A DNA stretch of 64,000 nt from Bacillus_BU sp051233475 (GCF_051233475.1 NZ_JBKFGH010000014.1:1-64000); one strand, 5' to 3'. Numbered from the stretch's first letter, positions 33,111-42,572 are shown. Translations and numbers: made by a program. The notes: a model not told the origin generated them from the sequence alone.

Positions 33111-33331
33111 TAAGCGTTTTTTCGATTGTTGAAATACTCCCATTTGCTTCCCTAGCACACATTATATCTGGCGTGCAAGGTATAGAAATGTATCCTCATA
33201 TGGGATCAAGTCCTTCGTTAATTCATCCATAGCTTAAATTTTCTCGATTATTATGATACACATCACAGAAGACATACCACATTGGGTATAATATCTCCAT
33301 GTAAAGAATTCAATTTATTGGAGGTTCTATC

Positions 33332-34093
33332 ATGGGTCGATATGAACAACAGAGACAGTTTTTAAAATCTAATTTTCTTGAGTTTAAACACATTAAAACC
33401 GATAAGGCAAAAGGACTGCCAAAACCACCAACTGTTAAGCCCTATGACTCATCTTCTGACATAGTGAATCTGCCGGACGTTAAAGAGGAAATTGTAAAAA
33501 GGCAAACTATTTATGGGTGCATAAAGGAAAGGAGAAGTACACGACTTTATTCTGAGGAAAGTTTAACCATTGATGAGTTATCCTATCTTTTGTGGGCTAC
33601 ACAAGGCATCACTGGTACCAATAAAGGCGGACTTATACTCCGAACAGTCCCTTGCAGCGGGGCCACACATACATTTGAAACCTATCTTTTCATTATGAGG
33701 ATTGAAGGTCTTCAACAAGGGGTTTACAGATATCTACCAGAAGACCACAAACTCTTATTTATGCATGAATTATCTGAAATAGATAACAAAATCGATGCTA
33801 TCACACTTGACCAGCCATTTGTACCTAACTTTGCCAAAAGGGCTGCCGTGGTATTTGCATGGAGCACTACTCCCTACCGTTCTGAATGGAAATATGATAT
33901 TTCAGCACACAAGAAAATTCTCATCGACGTTGGACATGTATGCCAAAACCTTTATTTAGCTAGTGAATCCGTTGACGCAGGAGCATGCGCGATCGGTATT
34001 TATGACCAAAAATTAATTGATGAGGTCCTAGGTTTGGACGGGGATGAAGAATTTGTCCTATACCTCGGTGCCGTTGGGAAAAAACGAACATAA
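33332..34093 (+). CDS. SagB/ThcOx-type nitroreductase-family protein
   Basis: A 253-residue FMN-dependent oxidoreductase. The domain opens KERRSTRLYSEESLTIDELS and includes LLWATQGIT, RTVPCSGATHTFE and LLFMHEL, characteristic of SagB-type dehydrogenases. About 60 N-terminal residues precede the domain. SagB proteins oxidise azolines to azoles in peptide pathways when next to cyclodehydratase genes. No such genes are adjacent here, and stand-alone members have unknown roles. The ribosome site GGAGG precedes the ATG. A short GGGGC/GCCCC hairpin follows the stop and may be a weak terminator. Confidence 0.75.
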   Translation: MGRYEQQRQFLKSNFLEFKHIKTDKAKGLPKPPTVKPYDSSSDIVNLPDVKEEIVKRQTIYGCIKERRSTRLYSEESLTIDELSYLLWATQGITGTNKGGLILRTVPCSGATHTFETYLFIMRIEGLQQGVYRYLPEDHKLLFMHELSEIDNKIDAITLDQPFVPNFAKRAAVVFAWSTTPYRSEWKYDISAHKKILIDVGHVCQNLYLASESVDAGACAIGIYDQKLIDEVLGLDGDEEFVLYLGAVGKKRT

Positions 34094-34301
34094 AAACAAA
34101 GGGGCTAATTGCCCCTCAATCCGGGTCCATTTAGTTCATATCTGATACGTCCACGACATTTTTTCTGCATTACGTAGTATTTTGGGCAGTTCGCTAGCTG
34201 TTTCTGTCATCCTAGGATGAACAAATTGCACCTGTAGGATCTGTACCGTTGTCATTATGAAATGCCTACCAAAATGTTAAAAATGATCGGAAATGAATAA
34301 A

Positions 34302-35891
34302 TTAGTTTACTCTCCTTCCCTCCGTCTGCCAATATTGATCGCGGAGGTTTCGTTTTAAGATTTTACCAGCGCCGCTTTTTGGAAGCTCGGCAACAAATTC
34401 AACCGATTTTGGCACCTTGTAGTTAGCCAGCTTTTGCTTTACATAAGCGATGATTTCTTCCTCCGTAATACTGTTTGCTTTTTTCAAAGCCACAACAGCC
34501 TTAATCGCCTCACCCCACTTTTCATCCGGGACACCTAGAACCGCGCACTCCAGCACTTCTGGAAGCTGGCTAATTGTCTGTTCTACTTCAACAGAATAAA
34601 CATTCTCTCCGCCTGTAATAATCATATCCTTTGCCCTGTCGACCACATAAAAATAGTTATCTTTGTCCCGATAGCCCAAATCACCGGTATAATACCAGCC
34701 ATCGCGCAGGGCGTTGGCGGTTTCATCCGGTAAGTTCCAATAGCCCTTCATGATATTTGGCCCTTTGGCCACGAATTGCCCGACTTCACCAATCGCTGTT
34801 TCCCTGCCATCAGGAGCAACTACCTTCATCTCGATTCCCGGAATAGGACGACCAGCTGCTGCCAAACGCTTGATTTTTTCTTCGCTTCCATCGAGGAGAT
34901 GGTCTTGCCCATGAAGCATAGTAAGAATTGGAGCCGCTTCCGTCATACCGTAGGCTTGCCAAAATTGAACATTCTCCAGCTTTTCTAAGCCTTTCTGCAG
35001 AACACTGACCGCCATTGGCGATGCTCCGTAAATAATCGTCCGCAACGAATTGACGTATGGTTTATCAAATTCCGGCATGTTCAAGAGCAAATTAATCATC
35101 GTTGGCACTAGCAACGATGCAGTTACCTTCGCCTCCTTAATGACCTCCAGCACCCCATTTGGTGTGAACGAACGGATGAAAGTATGAGTCGCACCTAACA
35201 TCGTAATGGAGAACGTTGCAGCTCCATCTGCTAAATGGAACATCGGTGCAGCGTGAAGATACACATCATCTTCCTTCAGGACACTGTAAAATAAAATACT
35301 ATGATAGGCGTTCATGACGATGTTCTTGTGAGTGAGCATGACCCCCTTTGAACGTCCGGTTGTCCCTCCTGTGTAATAAAGACCGGCAACATCATCCTCG
35401 CATATACCCTCAAATGATAATGGTTGTTCAGGCTGTTGTTTCAGCAATACCTCATATTGAAGGATATCGCTTTGAACATCCGGAATCGAAGGATCGTCTT
35501 CATCCGAAGCTAGAATGACATGGCGCAGCCCTTTCACTTGTTGTTTAATTTGCGATAATACCCCTAAAAATTCCGGATGAATATATAAAACTTCAACCCC
35601 GGCATCATTTAAGATAAACGAAATCTCTTCGGCACTTAATCTAGTATTGATTGGGACGATAATCCCTCCAAGTGCTGTTGTCCCATACATAATCTCTAAA
35701 TAACGAAATTCATTTAAAAGCAGGGCAGCAACCCGATCCCCTTTTTTAACACCTAGCTGAGAGAGTGAATGCTTGATTTTCGCAGTTCTTGCGGCAAATT
35801 GAGAATACGTAAATCGTTTGTCTCCATCAATCATGGCAACTTTTTCTGGAAAAGTTCGTGCTGCATGAAGAAGCCCCTTTGAAATTAACAT
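34302..35891 (-). CDS. Acyl-CoA synthetase (AMP-forming)
   Basis: A 529-residue ANL-family ligase. Motifs: P-loop YYTGGTTGRSKGVMLTHKN, QAYGMTEA, the YTGDLG adenylate-binding block and the catalytic Lys in PKSGAGKILKRNLR near the end. It activates a carboxylic acid as its CoA thioester, the entry step for the beta-oxidation set encoded upstream in the same orientation (35999-40283). It resembles medium/long-chain fatty acid ligases. The actual acid is unknown and could be branched, cyclic or aryl-substituted. AGGGAGAG precedes the ATG. Probably the last gene of the operon; no terminator was obvious. Confidence 0.82.
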   Translation of the reverse strand: MLISKGLLHAARTFPEKVAMIDGDKRFTYSQFAARTAKIKHSLSQLGVKKGDRVAALLLNEFRYLEIMYGTTALGGIIVPINTRLSAEEISFILNDAGVEVLYIHPEFLGVLSQIKQQVKGLRHVILASDEDDPSIPDVQSDILQYEVLLKQQPEQPLSFEGICEDDVAGLYYTGGTTGRSKGVMLTHKNIVMNAYHSILFYSVLKEDDVYLHAAPMFHLADGAATFSITMLGATHTFIRSFTPNGVLEVIKEAKVTASLLVPTMINLLLNMPEFDKPYVNSLRTIIYGASPMAVSVLQKGLEKLENVQFWQAYGMTEAAPILTMLHGQDHLLDGSEEKIKRLAAAGRPIPGIEMKVVAPDGRETAIGEVGQFVAKGPNIMKGYWNLPDETANALRDGWYYTGDLGYRDKDNYFYVVDRAKDMIITGGENVYSVEVEQTISQLPEVLECAVLGVPDEKWGEAIKAVVALKKANSITEEEIIAYVKQKLANYKVPKSVEFVAELPKSGAGKILKRNLRDQYWQTEGRRVN

Positions 35892-35998
35892 ATAATCTCT
35901 CCCTTATTTGTTAATAAAATGAAAATCGCATATATAACAGAACACACCATACCTAGGCGATTAATAGAAAAATGGACCCATGGTCACTGACCAAAAAT

Positions 35999-36811
35999 TC
36001 AGGTGTACATCCCACCATTAATATTAAGCACCTGCCCATTTACATAATTGGATAATGGCGAGGCGAGATAAAAGATTCCTTCAGCGGCTTCTCTCATCGT
36101 TCCGGCCCGCTTTTGTGGAATCGATTGCTCGAACATCTTTCTGACCTTTTCTGGAATTCCGACTGCCACCCCGTCAACCGATTCTCCTTTTTCCTTCGGC
36201 TGAGTTAAGCGCGTGTCAATCATCCCAAAGGCAACGGCATTACAATTCACATTGAATCCAGCCCATTCCTTCGCAACCGTTTTCGTGAGACCAATTAATC
36301 CTGCCTTCGCCGAAGCATAATTAGCCTGTCCAACGTTCCCCGTCACTCCGGCAACAGATGATACATTCACGATTTTTCGATAATGGACCTTGCCCACCTC
36401 GATATCCTGCTTACCAGCTTCACGAAGGTATGGAGCCGCTTCGCGAATCAATCGGAATGGAGCGACAAGATGAATGTCGAGCATCTTCTGAAATTGCTCA
36501 TCGGACATTTTATGAATTAAACTATCCCACGTATATCCAGCATTGTTGACTAAAATGTCTAGCTTTCCAAAAGCCGCAATCGTTTCATCGATCAGCTTTT
36601 TTGGAAAATGAACCTCCGTGACATCCCCGACAACGGAAATCGCTTCCCCACCTTTTGCCGTAATGGCTTGTAAAGTTTCCTCAGCAACATGATGTTCCTT
36701 ATCGGAAATAACCACCTTTGCTCCATGCTCGACCATGATTTCAGCTAGAGCTCGGCCGACACCTCGACCGGATCCTGTAATAATCGCAACTTGATTTTCT
36801 AGTAATTTCAC
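35999..36811 (-). CDS. SDR dehydrogenase (3-hydroxyacyl-CoA or FabG-like)
   Basis: A 270-residue short-chain dehydrogenase: GSGRGVGRALAE cofactor site, LVNNAGYTWDSL, catalytic Ser in NVSSVAG and YASAKAG with Tyr/Lys, closing LNINGGMYT. In this operon it most likely oxidises the 3-hydroxyacyl-CoA made by the MaoC hydratases. FabG-type ketoreduction is the alternative. The start is GTG with GGAGGG upstream. 19 bp separate it from the MaoC gene. Confidence 0.8.
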   Translation of the reverse strand: MKLLENQVAIITGSGRGVGRALAEIMVEHGAKVVISDKEHHVAEETLQAITAKGGEAISVVGDVTEVHFPKKLIDETIAAFGKLDILVNNAGYTWDSLIHKMSDEQFQKMLDIHLVAPFRLIREAAPYLREAGKQDIEVGKVHYRKIVNVSSVAGVTGNVGQANYASAKAGLIGLTKTVAKEWAGFNVNCNAVAFGMIDTRLTQPKEKGESVDGVAVGIPEKVRKMFEQSIPQKRAGTMREAAEGIFYLASPLSNYVNGQVLNINGGMYT

Positions 36812-36830
36812 TTATTTCCCTCCATTCCGA

Positions 36831-37223
36831 TTATTCGTTATCATCCTTTATAACTTCAAAAATCCCTGATAGTTTCACTTGCTCATTGCTTTTTACAACC
36901 AATTCGCCTAACATCCTTGTTTCGCCGGCGCATTCTATTTCCTCCGTAATTTGCCCTGTGATGGTTAACTTCTCGCCAGGATGAGTCATATTAACAAAAC
37001 GAACCTTAAAATCCCGTAAATTTTGACGCGGAAACCATTGTGTCAGTGCTTGCCCAGCAAATCCCATCACCAGCATTCCGTGCGAAATCACGTCATCCAG
37101 TCCCGCTTTTTTAGCAATGGGAACAACTGTATGAATCGGATTAAAGTCACCCGACGCTCCAGCATAACGAACTAATTGGCTATGTGTAATCGGTGGTTTT
37201 TCCAATGGTTGAAGTATTTTCAT
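36831..37223 (-). CDS. MaoC-like hydratase, small subunit
   Basis: A 130-residue hot-dog fold protein with the hydratase-2 motif in ASGDFNPIHTVVPIAKKAGL (catalytic Asp and His) and the SHGMLVMGFAGQALTQW helix. It probably pairs with the next protein as a two-subunit enoyl-CoA hydratase, like the HadAB/ChsH-type dimers, with this subunit carrying the catalytic residues. RBS AAAGGAG. Confidence 0.8.
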   Translation of the reverse strand: MKILQPLEKPPITHSQLVRYAGASGDFNPIHTVVPIAKKAGLDDVISHGMLVMGFAGQALTQWFPRQNLRDFKVRFVNMTHPGEKLTITGQITEEIECAGETRMLGELVVKSNEQVKLSGIFEVIKDDNE

Positions 37224-37255
37224 CGTTTCGCTCCTTTTTTTAAAAGAATGATAGA

Positions 37256-37699
37256 TTACTGTCTTTCTATTACGACTGATCTGGAAATCAAGACTAATTC
37301 GTCATGCTGATTTTTGTATTTCGTTTCAATTGTAAATAGGTTCATTTTTCGCTTTTCAATAGCCTCTGTGACCTTGCTACTGCAATGAATCGTATCGCCC
37401 GCACAAATATCACCTACATACGTATACTGCATTTCACCATGAAGTACTTTGAGCGGATTGATTTCAAGCGCTTCAATTAGTTGCTCAAAATCAGGGCCGG
37501 CCCACATGTCGATTACGGTTGCAAACGTAGGTGGAACGGGAACATCGCGAAACCCTGCGCTTTTGGCAGCCTCAACACTGTAATAAATGCTGTTGTCGTC
37601 GCCAATTGCATGGGAGAATTCTTTAATTTTCCCTCGTTCAACCGTATAGCTGTATGGCGCAAATTCGAGTCCAATTTTATTAGGAAGGTTATTTAGCAT
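37256..37699 (-). CDS. MaoC-like N-terminal (FAS1-type dehydratase) subunit
   Basis: A 147-residue hot-dog protein opening MLNNLPNKIGLEFAPYSYTVERGKI in shape, with EFSHAIGDDNSIYY and VPPTFATVID, typical of the FAS1-like dehydratase half. It lacks the full catalytic Asp/His set of its neighbour, consistent with a non-catalytic partner subunit. Start ATG 37699 stands 8 bases from AAGGAG; the upstream GTG is inside that site. Confidence 0.78.
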   Translation of the reverse strand: MLNNLPNKIGLEFAPYSYTVERGKIKEFSHAIGDDNSIYYSVEAAKSAGFRDVPVPPTFATVIDMWAGPDFEQLIEALEINPLKVLHGEMQYTYVGDICAGDTIHCSSKVTEAIEKRKMNLFTIETKYKNQHDELVLISRSVVIERQ

Positions 37700-37820
37700 T
37701 TTCTTCACTCCTTAACGACGATTTTGGTAGGGGGCATTTTTTTATTTCAGTAGTAAAAATCCACAGACGGAAGTTTCTTTTTATGAAGCAGAAACTAAGA
37801 TTGATTTTCTACAGACCTAC

Positions 37821-38999
37821 TTAATCTTTTTGGTAAACTGTCACAACACATGCTCCACCTAAGCCTAGGTTGTGCTGTAAGGCAGTCCTCGCACCTTCTA
37901 CTTGTCGATCTCCTGCTTCTCCTCGCAAATGCCAAACGAGCTCAGTAGCCTGTGCCAAACCGGTTGCCCCAAGTGGATGACCCTTGGACATTAAGCCTCC
38001 GGATGGATTGATGACAAACCTACCGCCATAAGTATTGTCACCATCATTAATGAATTTCTCCGCTTCGCCTTTGCCACATAATCCCAAGCCCTCGTAAGTA
38101 ATAACCTCATTCGGAGTAAAACAATCATGAAGCTCGATGACATCGATGGCTTCAGGTCCAAAGCCTGCCATTTCATAAGCTTGCTTGGCGGCCCTTGAAG
38201 TCATACCACTGCCAACTAAATGCATGTAATCCTCATGGCTATCAGGTTTATCTGTCGACATTGCTTGGGCAATGATTTTCACCGTACGATTGATGTTGTG
38301 TTTTTTCGCAAATTGTTCGCTACACACAATAACAGCTGCAGCCCCACAGGTTGGTGGACAAGCCATAAACCGTGTTAGACCCGGATAGACGGCAGGTGCA
38401 TTCATGACTTCAGCCAAATACATTTCCTTTGTGAATAAAGAATACGGATTATGGATGGCATGCCGGCGTGATTTGACAGCAACTTTCCCATAAATGTCAG
38501 GATTAGCACCTGATTTTTCCAGATATTCTAACCCAGCTGCTCCAAACATCTTCAATGCAAACGGACCATCTGGCATTTCGGGATTCAATTGGTGAAACCG
38601 GTCATTCATCCATTGGAACGGCGAGGTACGATCAGCCCAATTTTCACCTAATGCCCCCGGCTTCATTTCCTCAAACCCAAACGCTAATACACAATCAACT
38701 GCCTCTGATTCCACTGCCTGTCTTGCTAAAAATAAAGCGGTAGATCCGGACGAGCAGTTATTGTTGACATTTATAATCGGAATTCCTGTCATCCCCACCT
38801 TATAAAGTGCGGTTTGCCCGCAGGTGCTGTCCCCGTAAACATAGCTGGCATAGGCTTGCTCAACATCTGAGTACGAAATTCCCGCATCCTTCAGCGCACC
38901 ATTGATGGCCTTTGCAGCCATGATTTCGTAAGGCTCATTCTTGCCCGGTTTTTCAAATTTGACCATACTAACACCAATGATATTTGCGTGCTTTGACAT
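37821..38999 (-). CDS. Thiolase-family acyltransferase (SCP-x/lipid-transfer type)
   Basis: A 392-residue thiolase-like enzyme. Catalytic Cys in NVNNNCSSGSTALFLARQ; His in the GHPLGATGLAQ region; the ELHDCFTPNEVITYEGLG block is typical of the SCP-x/Ltp branch. It would cleave the 3-oxoacyl-CoA with CoA, or act as a retro-aldolase as some Ltp proteins do, but those need a DUF35 partner that I do not see here. AAGGGGGA precedes the ATG. About 120 bp separate it from both neighbours, the largest gaps in the operon. Confidence 0.82.
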   Translation of the reverse strand: MSKHANIIGVSMVKFEKPGKNEPYEIMAAKAINGALKDAGISYSDVEQAYASYVYGDSTCGQTALYKVGMTGIPIINVNNNCSSGSTALFLARQAVESEAVDCVLAFGFEEMKPGALGENWADRTSPFQWMNDRFHQLNPEMPDGPFALKMFGAAGLEYLEKSGANPDIYGKVAVKSRRHAIHNPYSLFTKEMYLAEVMNAPAVYPGLTRFMACPPTCGAAAVIVCSEQFAKKHNINRTVKIIAQAMSTDKPDSHEDYMHLVGSGMTSRAAKQAYEMAGFGPEAIDVIELHDCFTPNEVITYEGLGLCGKGEAEKFINDGDNTYGGRFVINPSGGLMSKGHPLGATGLAQATELVWHLRGEAGDRQVEGARTALQHNLGLGGACVVTVYQKD

Positions 39000-39119
39000 T
39001 GTGATTCCCCCTTGTGAAACGATTTTTTCTATTGAATGAATCTCCTCATACCATCACTAAGCAATTTTTTCGCACAATATTAACTCTATGAAGCTTTTCC
39101 AGAAACTATCACTATAAAT

Positions 39120-40283
39120 CTACTTACCTAGTACATCCTTGCTGATGATTTCTTTCATTATCTCGGATGTCCCCCCATAGATTCGCTGCACTCTTGCATC
39201 TGTATAAAATCGAGAAATGGGGTACTCTTCCATATAACCGTAACCGCCAAACAACTGTAGGCAGCCATCAACTACCCGACCTTGCGCTTCAGTAGTCGAC
39301 AATTTCGCCACACTCGCATCGGCTGCACTCAAACGATTATCCGCCAATAACACCATGCAATGATTCGTAAAAGCACGGTTAACCTTTGCTTCGGTAACCA
39401 TTTCGGCAATTTTATGACGAATAACCTGGAACTGGTGCAGTGATTTACCGAAAGCTGTTCGCTCCTGCAAATAGTTGATTGTAATTTCTAATGCACCTTC
39501 CATTGCACCACACGCACCTACTGCGAGAATCGTCCGTTCCCTAGGTAACTCCTTCATTAACGTGATAAACCCGCAATCAACTTTGCCAAGGATTTGGCTT
39601 GCTGGAACGACCACACTATCGAAAAATAACTCTGACGTATCAGCTGAATGGAGCCCGATTTTATTCAAATTTTTCCCCTTAATGAACCCGTCACTTCCAG
39701 CTTCCACGATAAACAACGATGTTCCTTTCGGGGCCGGAACATCTAAATTTGTCCTTGCTGCCACAACCGCGAAGTCCAAGTGTTGGCCATTGGTAATAAA
39801 AGTCTTAGAGCCATTGATCACATACTCACCGGTTGCTGGATTTTTGATTGCCGTCGTTTTGATTCCCTGCAAGTCACTACCTGCACCCGGCTCGGTCATC
39901 GCAATGGCACCCACCCATTCTCCCGAAGCCATTTTCGGTAAATATCGCTGCTTGTGGGCCTCGTTCCCAGAGTTGAGAATATAATGCGCAACAATATTAG
40001 AATGAACAGAGATATTTGTGGCAACAGAATTAAATCCAAGCCTGCAGAACACATCGACAACACAGGCTGAAAATGGTAATGCAGCTCCCAGTCCGCCATA
40101 TTGCTCGGGAATATCAACACAAAGGAAACCGGCATCACCAAGCTTTTTCCACAGCCATTTTGGAAGGATTCCATCCTTTTCCCATTTTGAGTAATAGGGT
40201 TCGATTTCCTTTTTGGCGAATGCTTCAATCGTTTTTTTAAACAATGTAATCTCTTCTTCAATCGCTAGTAGACTATAATTCAA
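39120..40283 (-). CDS. Acyl-CoA dehydrogenase
   Basis: A 387-residue flavoenzyme. Signatures: AIAMTEPGAGSDLQGI (FAD binding), the catalytic-region RTAFGKSLHQFQVIRHK and the C-terminal QLFGGYGYMEEYPISRFYTDARVQRIYGGTSEIMKE in shape. It introduces the 2,3-double bond. The start is TTG 40283 (LNYSLLAIEEE) behind GGGGGA. The longer frame to 40337 is ruled out because its first codons are the -24/-12 promoter itself. First gene of the operon 34302-40283. Confidence 0.85.
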   Translation of the reverse strand: MNYSLLAIEEEITLFKKTIEAFAKKEIEPYYSKWEKDGILPKWLWKKLGDAGFLCVDIPEQYGGLGAALPFSACVVDVFCRLGFNSVATNISVHSNIVAHYILNSGNEAHKQRYLPKMASGEWVGAIAMTEPGAGSDLQGIKTTAIKNPATGEYVINGSKTFITNGQHLDFAVVAARTNLDVPAPKGTSLFIVEAGSDGFIKGKNLNKIGLHSADTSELFFDSVVVPASQILGKVDCGFITLMKELPRERTILAVGACGAMEGALEITINYLQERTAFGKSLHQFQVIRHKIAEMVTEAKVNRAFTNHCMVLLADNRLSAADASVAKLSTTEAQGRVVDGCLQLFGGYGYMEEYPISRFYTDARVQRIYGGTSEIMKEIISKDVLGK

Positions 40284-40320
40284 TGTCGTTCCCCCTTTTT
40301 GTTCCTTTGCATATATACAA

Positions 40321-40336
40321 TGCAAATCCCGTGCCA
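40321..40336 (-). promoter_or_regulatory. Sigma-54 (-24/-12) promoter of the acyl-CoA operon
   Basis: The minus strand reads TGGCACGGGATTTGCA, a full match to the TGGCAC-N5-TTGCA consensus. It is 37 bp upstream of the TTG start of the acyl-CoA dehydrogenase and faces away from the divergent sigma-54 activator gene. Confidence 0.92.
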
Positions 40337-40353
40337 TCTATAAAATAAAGCAG

Positions 40354-40397
40354 TTTACATGAAAATATGTTAAGATTAGTTTACAAAATATTGTAAA
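40354..40397. promoter_or_regulatory. Two palindromic activator-binding sites
   Basis: TTTACAA-AATA-TTGTAAA is a perfect 18-bp palindrome at 40380-40397. A weaker relative TTTACAT-N4-ATATGTTAA lies at 40354-40372. They stand 18-60 bp upstream of the -24 box and are likely sites for the divergent activator at 40478. Confidence 0.6.
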
Positions 40398-40477
40398 TTG
40401 TCAGAAAAGTATACATTCAAATGTTAACGCTTACAAACTTTCTTTACCCCAATATATTTAAAAGGAAGTGAATAGAT

Positions 40478-42244
40478 TTGCTCGTTTCTGAAGCGATGAC
40501 AACAACATTTAAATGCTGTACAAAAAATCAAACATTACGCGATGTGCTTCCGATGTTTACACAGACAACTTCAAATATCCTTCCTGTTGTAGATGATGCG
40601 AATAAATTAATTGGGATTATCACCAAAAATAAAATCTTTAACATATTAACTACACAGCCTTCCTTTGACACAACAATCGAAACATACTTTAACCCGAATT
40701 CTATCTATATTTTTCCAGATGATGAAATTGTTGAAACGCGACGCTTGTTATTAAAACATAATATTGGACATGCCCCGGTTGTTGATAACGATATGAATCC
40801 GGTCGGCTTGATTTCTACTCAACAATTACTGAGCGCCTACAATATTTACTTACGCAGGTTAGAATCTACTAAAGCTTGGGAACAAAAGCTTCGCTCCGTG
40901 ATTGAGTTGGCCTATGATGCCATTATTCTTGTAAACAACAAAGCTGAAATCACGATGGTTAATAGAGGCTTTACCGACCTATTTGACTTGACAAGCGATG
41001 AAATCTTAAATAAATCTTGTAAGAAACTATTTCCATATCTCGGTATTGAACAGGTTGTCAAAAGTGGCGTGAGCATTCGAAATACTCCTCAGCTTATCAA
41101 AGGCCAGCAATCACTCATTTCTATTTTTCCTATAAAGGAAAACGAGGAGACAATTGGCGCAATCTGCAAGGTTACGTACCGCGGCCTCACCCACCTCCAT
41201 GAGGCATTGAACAAAGTAAAAAAGCTTGAAAAACAGTTATCCGATTATCAGCATCAATTTAACGAGATGAAGGGAACGAAATATACACTCTTTGATATCG
41301 CCGGTGAATCGGAGGCGATTCGAAAAATAAAACAAGAAGCGACCTTAGCATCACGAAGTATGTCCACCGTGTTAATTGTTGGCGAAAGCGGAACCGGAAA
41401 AGAGCTGTTCGCCCAAGGGATTCATGCCGCTTCCGGGCAATTAGGGCCGTTCATTCAAGTCAATTGCGCTGCCATCCCGGCTGAATTGCTAGAATCGGAG
41501 TTTTTCGGCTATAGTGAAGGGGCTTTTACTGGGGCAAAAAAGGGTGGAATGAAGGGGAAGTTTGAGCTCGCCCAAAATGGAACGATTTTTCTCGATGAAA
41601 TTGGCGAAATGCCGCTTCAGCTTCAAGTCAAACTCCTACGAGTACTACAGGAACGAGAATTTCAGCCAATTGGAAGTGCCAAAACGATTCATCTAAACTC
41701 TAAAATCATTGCTGCGACGAACCAAAACATCGAACAAATGGTGAAGGAAGGCAAATTTCGCGAGGACCTTTACTACCGTTTGAATATTATTCGTTTGAAT
41801 ATTCCCCCGTTGCGGAAGCGGATAGAGGATCTGCCTGAAATTATTCAAGCCATCATTGACCGCCTGAATCAGAACGGTTTCTATATAAGAGGAGTAACCC
41901 ACTCTGCGTTCACAAAGCTGATGAGGCATTTATGGCCAGGAAACGTCCGGGAATTACAAAACGTTCTCGAACGAGCAGCAAATTTAAAAACAGGAGACTA
42001 CATTGAGGCTTTCGACATTCCAAATTTCACTAGCTGTACCGAAGACAACAACTTAACACCCGAAGCACCTTCACCTCTAGCTGAACCCAGAGCACAATCT
42101 TATAAAGAAAGATTATATTCTAATGAAAAAGAAATGATTATCTCTGCCCTAGCTGAAGCTAAAGGCAACAAAACGAAGGCCAGTCAATTACTTGGTATTA
42201 GTCGACCATGGCTTTATGCGAAAATGAAGAAATATCAGCTATGA
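40478..42244 (+). CDS. Sigma-54 activator with CBS pair, PAS, AAA+ and Fis domains
   Basis: A 588-residue regulator. Two CBS motifs (about 5-60 and 70-125) open the protein, followed by PAS (about 135-230) and a short coiled linker. The AAA+ domain (about 270-500) has GESGTGKE, the complete GAFTGA loop and DEIGEMP. A Fis-type HTH (NKTKASQLLGISRPWLYAKM) ends it. CBS pairs usually bind adenosyl ligands such as AMP, ATP or SAM, so the protein may couple energy state with a PAS-bound signal. It is divergent from the acyl-CoA operon with the -24/-12 promoter between them, hence its probable activator. TTG start behind AAAAGGAAGTG. Confidence 0.88.
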   Translation: MLVSEAMTTTFKCCTKNQTLRDVLPMFTQTTSNILPVVDDANKLIGIITKNKIFNILTTQPSFDTTIETYFNPNSIYIFPDDEIVETRRLLLKHNIGHAPVVDNDMNPVGLISTQQLLSAYNIYLRRLESTKAWEQKLRSVIELAYDAIILVNNKAEITMVNRGFTDLFDLTSDEILNKSCKKLFPYLGIEQVVKSGVSIRNTPQLIKGQQSLISIFPIKENEETIGAICKVTYRGLTHLHEALNKVKKLEKQLSDYQHQFNEMKGTKYTLFDIAGESEAIRKIKQEATLASRSMSTVLIVGESGTGKELFAQGIHAASGQLGPFIQVNCAAIPAELLESEFFGYSEGAFTGAKKGGMKGKFELAQNGTIFLDEIGEMPLQLQVKLLRVLQEREFQPIGSAKTIHLNSKIIAATNQNIEQMVKEGKFREDLYYRLNIIRLNIPPLRKRIEDLPEIIQAIIDRLNQNGFYIRGVTHSAFTKLMRHLWPGNVRELQNVLERAANLKTGDYIEAFDIPNFTSCTEDNNLTPEAPSPLAEPRAQSYKERLYSNEKEMIISALAEAKGNKTKASQLLGISRPWLYAKMKKYQL

Positions 42245-42435
42245 TTCTATTTTGGGAACAATAATCGTCATTATGCTTGAATATTAATGTGTATGATAAT
42301 ATGAAAATGCCCAAAGCCAATCATAAATAAGGCTTTGGGCTTTCTTATTACACTTCTTTCTAGACAGTAGGTATGAGAATTCATAAGCGGAAAATTTCCG
42401 CCTAATGTATATAGAGTAGGCTAAAGAAGTGGATA
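42245..42435. other. Intergenic region with a GCGGAAA/TTTCCGC hairpin
   Basis: A palindrome AGCGGAAA-TTTCCGCCT-like unit lies at 42386-42403. It belongs with the repeat copy that starts at 42436. A short GCCCAAAGC...GCTTTGGGC hairpin at about 42308-42341 with T-rich 3' flank can end the activator gene. No gene. Confidence 0.5.
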
Positions 42436-42572
42436 TAAGCGGAAAATTTCCGGTTAACTGCTTTAAATAGGACAAAAATCAAAGATTTGGACCATATAAG
42501 CGGAAAAACTTCCCTTATTTTTAAGGAAATATAGGTATTTCCCAATTTAGCCGGAATTTATCCGTTTATTTT
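42436..42572. repeat. ~137-bp interspersed palindromic repeat, copy 2
   Basis: Aligns over its length with copy 1 at 26710-26848: the GCGGAAAATTTCCG opening, GGTTAACTGCT, CAAAGATTTGGA, ATATAAGCGGAAAAA and ATTTCCCAATTTAGCCGGAA. Differences are scattered and some are compensatory within hairpins. Confidence 0.75.

Noticed and set aside
34302..40283. Assignment of the acyl-CoA operon to steroid side-chain degradation
   Set aside because: Split MaoC and SCP-x thiolase fit, but no DUF35 partner or steroid-ring genes are present; the substrate is left open.
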